From NCBI GenBank assembly GCA_021775835.1, contig JAJFHC010000023.1, positions 1 to 13,990 on the forward strand: a stretch of 13,990 bases of DNA, written 5' to 3'. The number at the start of each line of letters is the position of its first letter. Position 1 is the stretch's first letter. This DNA is from Hyphomicrobiales bacterium. GTDB lineage: Bacteria; Pseudomonadota; Alphaproteobacteria; Rhizobiales; JAJFHC01. The notes under the pieces are model-generated. The model searched no databases. It saw only the letters and a program-made list of their open reading frames with translations, and was not told the origin of the DNA. The translations under genes and the position numbers were made by a program. Shown in pieces: positions 6,275 to 13,850 of the stretch.

Positions 6275-7204
6275 TTAGCCCCGTCGTAGAACCATCAATC
6301 CGGCGCCGACGATCAGCGTCATGCCGAAAACCGTGGCGACACCTGGCGATGTGTCAAAGAAGAGCAGATCCCATGCCGTCACAAAAACCAAATAACTGTA
6401 CTCGAACGTTGCGACCTGCGACGGCGACGCGGCCTGATAGGCGCCGGCCAGTCCCATGGTGATCACGATCGAAAAAATAGCCAGCAGCCCCAGAACCAGC
6501 CAGTCCGAGGTGCCAACGCCCGACCAACCGCCAAATATGTAGGGATAGGCACGAGCGAGCGCATCGTCTGGCTGCCACGCCAGCAAGAGTCCGCTCACGA
6601 TCAGGCCGGCTGACATCATCACCAGCTTCACGGACAGCGCCATGGTAGCCAACGGTATGTCCTGGCATTTGGTCCGGGTTATGACATGAGCAAGCGCATA
6701 GAAACCGGCGCCGGCAACCGGCAGCAGGGTCCAGGACGAAAAGGCATCGGTCCCGGGCTGGAGCAGGACGACAACTCCGGCGAAGCCAACAAAAACAGCC
6801 GTCCAGCCGCGTCGGCCCACGGGTTCGCCAATGACACAGGCGGACAGCAGGGTGACCATGATCGGGGCAATGTAGTTCGCGGCCCCCAGGGTCGACAGGC
6901 TGACAAATGGAATAGCGCCATAGAACGCCAGAAACAGCAATGTCATGAAGACGGCCCGCATCAGGGGCCATATCCGAAGTGCATCGACCAGTACGCCGCC
7001 CCGGATGCCCTGCACCCATGCCAGGGCAAAGAGCATCGGCACTGCGAGCATGCCCCGCAACGCGAAAATCTGCCAAAGCGTGAGCTCACTGCTGAAAAGC
7101 TTGAAGATCACGTCCTGAATCGACGTCACGAACATGGTGACCACGATGAGCGTGACGCCACGCACAATGCGTTGAGGCCGCGCCTGGTTGCCGACAATAC
7201 TCAC
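6275..7204 (-). CDS. EamA/DMT-family transporter
   Basis: An inner-membrane drug/metabolite transporter with about ten predicted TM helices in two EamA halves. From the GTG at 7204 the product is 309 aa, the family norm; GGAGA lies 8 nt upstream. Earlier in-frame starts (ATG 7228, ATG 7264, TTG 7288) have no ribosome site and would add a non-hydrophobic tail. The first half runs from VRGVTLIVVTMFVTSIQDVIFKLF to the conserved end CVIGEPVGRRGWTAVFVGFAG followed by VVVLLQPG. The second half starts at TLLPVAGAGFYALAHVITRT and ends FGMTLIVGAGLMVLRR. EamA proteins usually export amino acids or other small metabolites, substrate here unknown. It is divergent from the LysR gene, the classical arrangement for a regulator controlling its exporter. 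Confidence 0.9.
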   Translation of the reverse strand: MSIVGNQARPQRIVRGVTLIVVTMFVTSIQDVIFKLFSSELTLWQIFALRGMLAVPMLFALAWVQGIRGGVLVDALRIWPLMRAVFMTLLFLAFYGAIPFVSLSTLGAANYIAPIMVTLLSACVIGEPVGRRGWTAVFVGFAGVVVLLQPGTDAFSSWTLLPVAGAGFYALAHVITRTKCQDIPLATMALSVKLVMMSAGLIVSGLLLAWQPDDALARAYPYIFGGWSGVGTSDWLVLGLLAIFSIVITMGLAGAYQAASPSQVATFEYSYLVFVTAWDLLFFDTSPGVATVFGMTLIVGAGLMVLRRG

Positions 7205-7300
7205 GTTCAATCTCTCCGCCTGGGGCATCTGGGCGTGCAATACGCGCGATGATATTGCCGGCATCAGTGTTTGAGTATGCGTTGCCAATCAATCTGACTG

Positions 7301-7315
7301 TTTGGTAAAACTAAA
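7301..7315. promoter_or_regulatory. Candidate LysR T-N11-A box
   Basis: TTTGGTAAAACTAAA fits T-N11-A and is an imperfect palindrome (TTTnGTnnnACnAAA), set in an AT-rich stretch between the divergent transporter and LysR genes. It ends 2 nt before the LysR ATG, a position that would suit autorepression. The sequence pattern is seen; the function is inferred. Confidence 0.4.
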
Positions 7316-7317
7316 TT

Positions 7318-8232
7318 ATGGAACGTGCCCTGGTTTACGGAATTGAGGTCTTCCTGACGATTGTCAGAGAGGGATCCCTGCGGGCGGCCGCCAGGGCTCT
7401 GGGCGTGGGCGCCCCGGCGGTGAGCCTTCAGTTGAAGGCGCTGGAAGAAAAGATGGGCGTCAGCCTGCTGTTCCGCACGACACGCAGCATGGAGTTGACC
7501 GATGCGGGCCGGGTTTTGTTCGAATCCGCAGCGCCTGCCTATCGGGACATGGTCTATGCGGTGAAGAAATCTCAGGAGATCGGGAAATCTACCAAGGGAA
7601 CTTTGCGCCTGAGCCTGTCGCGGGCAGCCTACATCACCTCCGTCGCGCCGGTGCTGGAGAAGTTTCAATCAGACAATCCTGGAATAAATCTGGATCTGTC
7701 CCTGAACGAAGAACTGGTCGACATTATTCGGGACGGGTTTCACGCCGGTATCCGCCTCGGGGACGTGCTGTCGTCGGACATGGTCGCGGTGCGTCTGACG
7801 CCGCCGCTGACATCCGCTTTTTCCGCGGCTCGTTCCTACCTGGATCGACACGGCCGCCCGCAGCATCCGCGAGACCTTCTGGATCACCGGTGCATCCGCT
7901 ACAGACTTTCCGCCCCAAACAAGGTTGCCGACTGGCACGTCATCGAGGACGGTCAGGACAAGATCATCGACCCGCCGACACGACTGGTGTTCGATCACAT
8001 GATGGGCGTGATTCAGGCCGCCCGCGAAGGGCACGGCATTGGCTGGTCGTTGCGGGCAACCGTGGAAGAGTACCTCGCGTCAGGCAGCCTGGAAACGGTG
8101 CTTGATCCTTACGCGCGAGAATTGCCGCCGTTCTACCTCTATTATCCAGAGCAGAACAGGCGCGTTGAGTGCCTAAGGCTGTTCATCGACTGCCTGGTCT
8201 CGCATCGCGATCAACTGGCTAGGGTCTGTTGA
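7318..8232 (+). CDS. LysR-family transcriptional regulator
   Basis: The product is 304 aa, typical for LysR. The N-terminal winged helix-turn-helix (about 1-60) is clear: VFLTIVREGSLRAAARALGV, then GAPAVSLQLKALEEKMGVSL, LFRTTRSMELTDAGRVLF. A linker helix (about 62-90) follows. The effector-binding domain begins TKGTLRLSLSRAAYITSVAP and ends with GHGIGWSLRATVEEYLASGSLETVLDPY, the form of the CrgA/AaeR-like branch. It binds DNA as a tetramer and responds to a small ligand, unknown here. The likely target is the divergent DMT transporter. The ATG at 7318 has no evident Shine-Dalgarno, so translation may be leaderless or weak. Its stop is only 3 bp from the stop of the next, opposite-strand gene. 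Confidence 0.93.
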   Translation: MERALVYGIEVFLTIVREGSLRAAARALGVGAPAVSLQLKALEEKMGVSLLFRTTRSMELTDAGRVLFESAAPAYRDMVYAVKKSQEIGKSTKGTLRLSLSRAAYITSVAPVLEKFQSDNPGINLDLSLNEELVDIIRDGFHAGIRLGDVLSSDMVAVRLTPPLTSAFSAARSYLDRHGRPQHPRDLLDHRCIRYRLSAPNKVADWHVIEDGQDKIIDPPTRLVFDHMMGVIQAAREGHGIGWSLRATVEEYLASGSLETVLDPYARELPPFYLYYPEQNRRVECLRLFIDCLVSHRDQLARVC

Positions 8233-8235
8233 GTA

Positions 8236-9405
8236 TCAGGGCGTGATGCCGGTCCGGATGACCCGGACCGGATCGGCGCCGAAGTCAGCGTCGAGCGTTA
8301 CGATCCCGTGGTGGGTCATGCCCATGACAATCGGCTTCTTCTTGCGGTCGAGCATGTGGAACAGGACAAAGCCGCCGTCATACTGCACGATGTCGCCAGG
8401 CTTCGGCTCGCCGTCGTCCGAGGGCAGCCGTTGCAGGGCCTCCATCGGTTTGACGCCCTTCTGTGCCAGGTCCAGCCGTTGCAGCAGGAATCCTGCAAAG
8501 CCTGCAGACCCAAAACCTTCCGCGGGGTTGTCGGCGTCGTTGCCGATGCCCCAGAACACACCGTTCTCGCGATACTGCATCAACTCGCTCAACAGGCGGC
8601 CCACCTCCTTTGAGCGGCGGCCCATGACCCGCATCTCGTTGGGGGTAAGCTTGCGCTTGAAGCGCTCGAGATTGATGCCGGCGCGGATGTGGGCGCGGGC
8701 TTCGCCCATGCGGCTCGTCAGCACCTGATTGGCCTGCTTGAGCCTCTTTGCTTCTTCCATGGCCTGATCGCGCTGGATCTGGTAGCCGGCGGCTTCATCG
8801 GTCTTGGCCGTAAGGCCGTCGTTCAGGGCCTTGATGCGCGCCTGGAGTTCGGCCACCGCGCCGGTTTTCGCCTTGATCTGTGTCTGCTGATCCGTGGTCG
8901 CCTTGCCCAGATCGTCGAGTGACGCCAGAAGTTCAGCTTTTTCCGTCTTCAAGGTTGCGTGGGCTTCAGTAAGTGTGACATGAGCGGCTTTCAGGTCCTG
9001 GTGTTCCGTCACGATCGTCTGGATCCGCTGGCCAAGTGATTCGTTTTCCTTCGACCGGTTCTCCGTGACTTCGCTCAGCTTGGCGTTTTCGCCGGCAAGC
9101 TGTTGCTGCTTGGTACGCACGGCTTCGAGCTCGCCCAGAACCTGTTTCTGGGCTTTTTCAACATCGTCCAGGCTGCCACGCACCTGTTGGAGTTGGGAGT
9201 GCTTGTCCCACACGAACCACAAGGCCACCGCCAGCGCCAGACCAAGAACCGCCGTCAGCCAGACGGGGGCGCCTTTGCTGTCAGCCGGTTTTGTGTTCAC
9301 CGGTTTGGCAGCCGCCGGTTTGGCCGTCGCTGCCGCCGCTGCCACAGTTGTGTCCGCCTTCGTGTCCGCCGTTGTCGCGCCACTGTCGTCGCTTGTCGCA
9401 TTCAC
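8236..9405 (-). CDS. Single-TM coiled-coil protein with degenerate NlpC/P60-like C-terminal domain
   Basis: The start chosen is GTG 9405 (389 aa), because GGGGG in AAGGGGGA lies 8 nt before it; the open frame extends to 9651 without a supported start. Residues 1-46 are an Ala/Thr/Lys-rich cytosolic tail. One TM segment follows at about 48-66 (VWLTAVLGLALAVALWFVW), then a long coiled coil at about 68-245 rich in Gln, Glu and Lys heptads. The C-terminal domain (about 250-389) reads VFWGIGND...GFGSAGFAGFLLQRL and then KPGDIVQYDGGFVLFHML...THHGIVTLDADFG. This order resembles NlpC/P60 peptidases (WGG...DCSGF...KPGD...GHVGIY). The nucleophile position would be Ser300 rather than Cys, and the first His is replaced by Phe346. 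If the fold is right it is a non-catalytic envelope domain. The topology is secure, the domain match tentative, and the biological role unknown. Confidence 0.8.
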   Translation of the reverse strand: MNATSDDSGATTADTKADTTVAAAAATAKPAAAKPVNTKPADSKGAPVWLTAVLGLALAVALWFVWDKHSQLQQVRGSLDDVEKAQKQVLGELEAVRTKQQQLAGENAKLSEVTENRSKENESLGQRIQTIVTEHQDLKAAHVTLTEAHATLKTEKAELLASLDDLGKATTDQQTQIKAKTGAVAELQARIKALNDGLTAKTDEAAGYQIQRDQAMEEAKRLKQANQVLTSRMGEARAHIRAGINLERFKRKLTPNEMRVMGRRSKEVGRLLSELMQYRENGVFWGIGNDADNPAEGFGSAGFAGFLLQRLDLAQKGVKPMEALQRLPSDDGEPKPGDIVQYDGGFVLFHMLDRKKKPIVMGMTHHGIVTLDADFGADPVRVIRTGITP

Positions 9406-9538
9406 CGGAAAATCCCCCTTCGTTCGCCGCGCTCTGCACATTCCACGCACGGCATCTGACAGAATCTCGCCTGTCCATGCCGTCCCGTCTGTAGAGTGTG
9501 CCTCCAGCCTTCGGACCGCCGCCGCTGTCCTCCGTCGA

Positions 9539-9554
9539 CCGCCAATTATGGCGG
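9539..9554. promoter_or_regulatory. Perfect inverted repeat between divergent genes
   Basis: CCGCCA-ATTA-TGGCGG has perfect 6-bp arms. It sits about midway between the divergent starts at 9405 and 9657. It is a candidate operator shared by the coiled-coil gene and the decarboxylase. No matching regulator is recognised. Confidence 0.35.
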
Positions 9555-9656
9555 TGGTGTGATAAGTAGAAAAAACTTCCCCAACATGCAACGCTTGTCT
9601 TACCGATCCTGTCGGTTCCTTCGCGTCTGTTGCAAAAATGATAAAGGTCAAAATTC

Positions 9657-11018
9657 GTGTCCAATGATCGCAAAACCCTGTTGATGGACGCAGCCTCCCG
9701 TGGCGTGCGTTATCTCGAGGACCTCAACGACAGGGACGTGGCGGCCTCGCCCGAGGCTGTCAAAAGATTACGCACAGCCCTCGAAGGCAACCTGCCCGAC
9801 AAGCCCACGCCTGACCGGGAAGCCCTCGCGTTCATCGACGAATTCGGGTCGCCTGCAACCGTCGCCAGCGCCGGCGGACGGTATTTCGGTTTCGTGACCG
9901 GCGGCGCCCTGCCGGCGACGCTCTCATCGAACTGGCTCGCCGGGGCGTGGGACCAGAACAGTTTCGGGCATACCAGTTCCCCCGCCACGGCCGTCTTCGA
10001 GGAAGCCGCCCTCAGGTGGGCGGGCGAGGCGCTCGGGTTGCCGGCCACGGCTGCCGGCGCGATCGTTACCGGGGCGACCATGGCCAACCTCACCGGTCTT
10101 GCCGCTGCCCGGCACCGGGTCCTGGCCAATGTGGGCTGGGACATCGAATGCGACGGTCTGTTCGGCGCGCCGGAAATTACCGTCATCGTCGGCCAGGAGG
10201 CCCATGCTTCCCTGATCAAGGTGCTTGCGTTGCTGGGACTGGGCCGGGAACGCGTCATCACTGTGGCAGCCGACGACCAGGGGTGCATGCTGGCCGGCGG
10301 CCTGCCGGAGATGTCCGGCCCGACGATCGTGTGCCTGCAGGCCGGCAACGTGAATTCCGGCGCTTTCGATCCGGCGGCAGAGATCGTGCCGCGTGCCCAT
10401 GACGCCGGCACCTGGGTCCACGTGGACGGCGCCTTCGGCCTCTGGGCCAAGGCCTGTCCGGACTATGCCGGCCTGTGCGACGGTTTTGCCGACGCGGACT
10501 CTTGGGCCACCGATGCCCACAAGTGGCTCAACGTGCCCTATGACAGCGGTCTGGCCTTCGTGCGCGACGAGGATGCGCTTCACCGGGCGATGACGATCAC
10601 CGGCGCCTATCTCCAGCCCAGCGGCTTTCGCGACGCCATCGATTTCACGCCGGAGAGTTCCAGGCGCGCGCGCGGGATCGACGTGTGGACCGCGCTAAAA
10701 GTCCTGGGACGCGACGGTCTGGCGGAAATGATCGGGCGCAACTGCCGCCAGGCAGCCTTCCTGGCCGACGGCCTGCGCGCGGCGGGTCTCGAGGTGCTCA
10801 ACGATGTGGTTCTCAACCAGGTCGTGGTGTCGTTCGGGTCAGATGAGCGGACCCGGTCGGCGATCACAGCGCTGCAGGAAAACGGCGTCTGCTGGTGCGG
10901 CGGCACGGCATGGCAGGGCCGCGCGGCGATGCGGATCAGCGTGAGCTCCTGGGCGACAACGCAAGACGACATCGAGCGCAGCCTGGCGGCCATGCTGGCG
11001 GTGCATGCGGCTGTGTAG
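9657..11018 (+). CDS. PLP-dependent group II (aromatic-L-amino-acid/glutamate type) decarboxylase family protein
   Basis: A cytosolic fold-type I PLP enzyme of 453 aa. The GTG at 9657 is supported by AAAGG upstream. The N-terminal part has GGRYFGFVTGGALPAT, LAGAWDQN and FEEAALRWAGEALGLP, typical of bacterial decarboxylase homologues. The cofactor site is complete: TGATMANL (138-145, phosphate cup), EAHAS with H183 stacking on the ring, HVDGAFG with D257 bonding the pyridine nitrogen, and ATDAHKWLN with K289 as the Schiff-base lysine. The C-terminal domain ends MRISVSSWATTQDDIERSL. The expected reaction is decarboxylation of an amino acid. The substrate could be aromatic, glutamate or other, and some members act as aldehyde synthases or have unknown substrates. 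It is divergent from the coiled-coil gene and convergent with the SDR gene. The family call is firm, the substrate unknown. Confidence 0.93.
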   Translation: MSNDRKTLLMDAASRGVRYLEDLNDRDVAASPEAVKRLRTALEGNLPDKPTPDREALAFIDEFGSPATVASAGGRYFGFVTGGALPATLSSNWLAGAWDQNSFGHTSSPATAVFEEAALRWAGEALGLPATAAGAIVTGATMANLTGLAAARHRVLANVGWDIECDGLFGAPEITVIVGQEAHASLIKVLALLGLGRERVITVAADDQGCMLAGGLPEMSGPTIVCLQAGNVNSGAFDPAAEIVPRAHDAGTWVHVDGAFGLWAKACPDYAGLCDGFADADSWATDAHKWLNVPYDSGLAFVRDEDALHRAMTITGAYLQPSGFRDAIDFTPESSRRARGIDVWTALKVLGRDGLAEMIGRNCRQAAFLADGLRAAGLEVLNDVVLNQVVVSFGSDERTRSAITALQENGVCWCGGTAWQGRAAMRISVSSWATTQDDIERSLAAMLAVHAAV

Positions 11019-11034
11019 GCGTTTGACGGCCTGA

Positions 11035-11082
11035 CGCAGACGTTTGCGGGTGGCACAATCCCGCATCTGTGCAGCAGCGCTG
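11035..11082. repeat. Dispersed partial copy (C) of the structured repeat
   Basis: This matches the central part of copy B: both carry GTTTGCGGGTGGCAC and then TCCCG, CTG and CAGCA/CAGC segments in the same order. It contains a GCGGG...CCCGC hairpin (11046-11064) and abuts the palindrome AGCAGCGCTGCT (11073-11084). It fills the gap between the convergent decarboxylase and SDR genes. The first hairpin of copies A and B is missing. Confidence 0.75.
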
Positions 11083-11835
11083 CTAATTCCGCAAAGCAGG
11101 CAGGCCGACGCCGGTGGAGTCGAAGCCACCGTCGGCCGCTATGACCTGCCCTGTGACATAGCTGGCCTTTTCGGAGCAAAGAAAGGCAATGCAATGCGCT
11201 ATCTCGTTCTCGGTTCCATATCGATTAAGCGGAATCGCGTCGTGGTAGGAGTCAATGATGTCCTGAGTGTGCACGGCCATGGCAAGTTTCGTTCTGACCG
11301 GCCCTGGACATACACAGTTTGAGCGGACGCCAGACTCTCCCAGCTCTGCTGCCTGCTGCTTGGTCAGTTGAATGACGGCAGCCTTCGAGGTGCCGTATGC
11401 CACCCGTAACGTGGATGCGCGAAGGCCGGAAATGGACGCTATGTTCACGATACAGCCTTTGGCCGTTTTCAAAGCGGGCATGGCTGCCTGGGACACAAGG
11501 AATGTGCCGTCCAGATTGGTATCCATAACCGTACGCCACCGCTCGAAATCGGTTTCGCCTATCGGTCCGAAATCTGCCACGCCCGCGTTGTTGACGACGG
11601 CATCTATCCGCCCAAACGACGACAGCACGTCCTCGGTCATCTGATCAACCTGGTCAGGTCTGGAGATGTCGTACTCGAAGGCCTTGCCATTCTTCACGTC
11701 GCCCAATGCCCGGCGGAGTTCATCGCCATCGCGATCCACCATGGCGACGTGCCACCCTTCGTCAGACATCAGTTTTGCCGTGGCGAGTCCAATCCCGCGA
11801 GCAGCGCCTGTAATCAGTGTGAGTTTTCTGTCCAT
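11083..11835 (-). CDS. SDR-family NAD(P)-dependent oxidoreductase
   Basis: A classical short-chain dehydrogenase/reductase of 250 aa from the ATG at 11835; a TTG at 11844 in frame would add three residues. The Rossmann motif TGAARGIG spans residues 9-16. D34 at the end of the second strand suggests NAD(H) preference. NNAG is at 82-85 and the structural N at 107 (DTNLDG). The catalytic set is S134, Y147 and K151 (NIASISG, YGTSK). CPGPVRT and the ending ASYVTGQVIAADGGF are standard for the 3-oxoacyl-ACP reductase-like subgroup. The substrate cannot be told and no pathway partners are adjacent. The stop codon lies inside the palindrome at the edge of repeat copy C. Its upstream side opens into the mobile-element zone. 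Confidence 0.93.
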   Translation of the reverse strand: MDRKLTLITGAARGIGLATAKLMSDEGWHVAMVDRDGDELRRALGDVKNGKAFEYDISRPDQVDQMTEDVLSSFGRIDAVVNNAGVADFGPIGETDFERWRTVMDTNLDGTFLVSQAAMPALKTAKGCIVNIASISGLRASTLRVAYGTSKAAVIQLTKQQAAELGESGVRSNCVCPGPVRTKLAMAVHTQDIIDSYHDAIPLNRYGTENEIAHCIAFLCSEKASYVTGQVIAADGGFDSTGVGLPALRN

Positions 11836-12103
11836 GGACTTCAACTAAACATGAATTTCGTTTGAGGCAAGATTGGTGTTTAACTCCCGGCGGTCACTCA
11901 AACAGCAGCGGACGCTTGCCGGTCCGTGGTTCCGTCAATCGCAACAAAAAGACTGGTAGCAGCCATTGGCACTAGCTCCTCGTGCGCAGGTTTGTGAATT
12001 TACTACCGTTGGTGATCCGACTGCGGACAAATTATGCTGGAAGGTCCGTTCTACCCCTCCCTTTCACCGTCTATCGTGAGTAACGCTAACTGCCGTTTTT
12101 GAC
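11836..12103. other. Intergenic region between the SDR gene and IS1182 element
   Basis: No convincing gene is seen here apart from a possible 22-codon frame at 11898-11966. Composition is less GC-rich than the flanking genes, especially from 11940 onward. It should hold the promoter of the SDR gene on the minus strand, but I could not identify clear -35/-10 boxes. Confidence 0.5.
11898..11966 (-). other. Possible 22-aa small ORF upstream of the SDR gene
   Basis: The ATG at 11966 is preceded at 9 nt by GAGGAG and encodes MAATSLFVAIDGTTDRQASA plus AV before TGA. It lies 62 bp upstream of the SDR start on the same strand. It could be a leader peptide, a remnant of a gene lost when insertion elements entered, or chance. 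The ribosome site is the only positive sign. Confidence 0.2.
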
Positions 12104-12121
12104 CCAGGCTGTGTAAAAACG
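12104..12121 (+). repeat. Left terminal inverted repeat of IS1182 element
   Basis: CCAGGCTGTGTAAAAACG is the exact reverse complement of 13755-13772. Just outside it, CGTTTTT (12094-12100) is complementary to the inner AAAAACG. Confidence 0.9.
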
Positions 12122-12165
12122 TGAGTCGTGATAGAATCCCTTGATGTTGGTTACGAGGGATAGCG

Positions 12166-13608
12166 ATGAAGCGTTTCATTGAAGGTGAAGACCGTAGCCA
12201 GATCACATTATTTCCCGAACGCTTGGAAGATTACGTTGCCGATGACAACCCGGTGCGGGTTGTTGAAGCCTTTGTTGCCGGGCTTGATCTATTCGGCCTT
12301 GGATTTAGGCGAGTTGCCCCCAGTATCACGGGCCGTCCTGGCTACCATCCTTCAGTTTTGCTGAAGCTTCATATTTATGGCTATCTCAACCGGGTTCAGT
12401 CGAGCCGCCGCCTTGAACGGGAAGCGGCCCGCAACGTTGAGGTGATGTGGTTGATCGGCAGGTTGGTGCCGGATCACAAAACCATCGCCGACTTTCGCAA
12501 AGATAATGGCCGGGGCATCCGCAAGGCCTGTGTCCAGTTTGTTGCCTTGTGCCGTCAGTTCGGTTTGTTGGCGGACGCCAGCGTTGCCATTGACGGCGCC
12601 AAGTTCAAAGCGGTCAACACCCGAGACAGGAACTTTACGAAGGGTAAGTTGAAGCGTCGCATGGCGCAGATTGAGGACAGCGTTGCGCGGTATCTTGGGC
12701 AGCTGGATAGCGCCGACCGGCAGGAGCCGTCCTTGGCGAGGACGACAAAGATCGAACATTTGAACGATAAGATTGCCAAATTGAGTGCAGAGATGGATCG
12801 CCTGGCGGAAGTCGAAAAGGAGATGTTGTCGCGACCGGAGCAACAGATATCAGAGACTGACCCCGATGCACGCTCCATGGCCACGAGTGGCAGAGGCTCA
12901 GGCATGGTCGGTTACAACGTACAATCCGCAGTGGATGCCGAGCATCATTTGATTGTCACACACGAGGTCATGAACGTCGGTACCGACAAGTCGCTGTTGT
13001 CGCATATGAGCAAACGAACAAAGGCGGCTTTGGCAACCGACACACTGGATGTCGTTGCCGACCGTGGTTACTACAAGAGTGAAGAGATTCTGGATTGCAA
13101 TAAGGCCGGGATCACGGTCACGCTCCCCAAACCACAGACATCGAATAACAAAGCCAAGGGTCTTTTCGTAAAGCCCGACTTCGTCTATCTGGCCGATGAG
13201 GACATTTATCGTTGCCCTGCTGGTGAACATCTGAGCTACCGCTTCTCACGCGAAGAGCAAGGGCTGATGGTACGCCGCTACTGGACCAACGCCTGCCCGA
13301 ATTGCGCCATCAAGGATCAATGCACCTCTGGTAAGGAGCGCCGAATTAGACGCTGGGAACACGAACAAGTTCTGGACGCCGTCCAACAACGGCTTGATGA
13401 ACACCCCGAGAAGATGCGCCAGCGGCGCGAGACGGTTGAGCACCCCTTCGGCACCATCAAGTGCTGGATGGGCTATACACACTTCCAGATGAAGACGTTG
13501 AAACATGTCGGCACCGAGATGGCGCTGCACGTGCTGGCTTACAATCTCAAACGCGTCATGAAGATTATGGGTATCGCTCCGCTGATCGTGGCGATGCAGG
13601 CGGCATAG
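12166..13608 (+). CDS. IS1182-family DDE transposase
   Basis: A full-length 480-aa transposase with no frameshift. The ATG at 12166 has GAGGGA 5 nt upstream. The N-terminal helix-turn-helix region (about 20-125) includes GRPGYHPSVLLKLHIYGYLN and HKTIADFRKDN, both characteristic of IS1182. The catalytic triad is visible: D143 in IDGAKF, D299 in VADRGYY and E425 in TVEHPFGTIK. An insertion of about 150 residues between the two aspartates contains a coiled coil (about 195-222). A cysteine cluster at C350, C377, C380 and C386 (CPNCAIKDQC) is the typical zinc-ribbon-like insert before the glutamate. The element is probably still capable of transposition. Confidence 0.96.
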   Translation: MKRFIEGEDRSQITLFPERLEDYVADDNPVRVVEAFVAGLDLFGLGFRRVAPSITGRPGYHPSVLLKLHIYGYLNRVQSSRRLEREAARNVEVMWLIGRLVPDHKTIADFRKDNGRGIRKACVQFVALCRQFGLLADASVAIDGAKFKAVNTRDRNFTKGKLKRRMAQIEDSVARYLGQLDSADRQEPSLARTTKIEHLNDKIAKLSAEMDRLAEVEKEMLSRPEQQISETDPDARSMATSGRGSGMVGYNVQSAVDAEHHLIVTHEVMNVGTDKSLLSHMSKRTKAALATDTLDVVADRGYYKSEEILDCNKAGITVTLPKPQTSNNKAKGLFVKPDFVYLADEDIYRCPAGEHLSYRFSREEQGLMVRRYWTNACPNCAIKDQCTSGKERRIRRWEHEQVLDAVQQRLDEHPEKMRQRRETVEHPFGTIKCWMGYTHFQMKTLKHVGTEMALHVLAYNLKRVMKIMGIAPLIVAMQAA

Positions 13609-13754
13609 GCCCCATCAGCCTTCATTTGCGCCCCTAAATTACCACCAAATCCGCCCATCAGGCCGTTTTCAACGCACTGAACCGCAAATAGCAGAAAAAC
13701 CAATCCTTTTGGCCATCCGAACACCCAGACCGGATAAACCGTGATATCGGCCAG

Positions 13755-13772
13755 CGTTTTTACACAGCCTGG
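13755..13772 (-). repeat. Right terminal inverted repeat of IS1182 element
   Basis: CGTTTTTACACAGCCTGG is the perfect complement of the left end at 12104-12121. It lies 146 bp after the transposase stop; the 3' segment inside the element holds no gene. Confidence 0.9.
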
Positions 13773-13850
13773 ACCCACTGCAGACATGCGTGAACAAACA
13801 GTTGGTGTACCTTGGCATACCGCAATAACGGTACGGTGCAGTTAGATAAC
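13773..13850. other. Spacer between two insertion sequences
   Basis: 78 bp without an ORF. It contains TACCG-caataa-CGGTA (13818-13833), a 5-bp hairpin. It is the only native-looking DNA left between the two elements and may derive from the same locus as 11836-12103. Confidence 0.4.

Larger units (their letters stand above)
12104..13772 (+). mobile_element. Complete IS1182-family insertion sequence
   Basis: A 1669-bp element bounded by 18-bp perfect inverted repeats and containing a single intact transposase. Size and one-ORF structure fit IS1182. Flanks carry TTGACCCA (12099-12106) on the left and TGGACCCA (13770-13777) on the right. This 7/8 match makes the exact end and target duplication ambiguous by a few bases. 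The GC content is lower than that of the surrounding genes, consistent with recent arrival. Confidence 0.9.

Noticed and set aside
6686..7252. 188-aa plus-strand frame within the DMT transporter
   Set aside because: Hydrophilic antisense of a clear EamA transporter; no family resemblance.
9710..10583. Long minus-strand frames (246 and 219 aa) over the decarboxylase
   Set aside because: Shadows of a gene with a complete PLP active-site set.
13773..13850. Possible tRNA or attachment site between the insertion sequences
   Set aside because: The small TACCG/CGGTA hairpin does not extend into a cloverleaf and there is no GTTCRA-type T loop.
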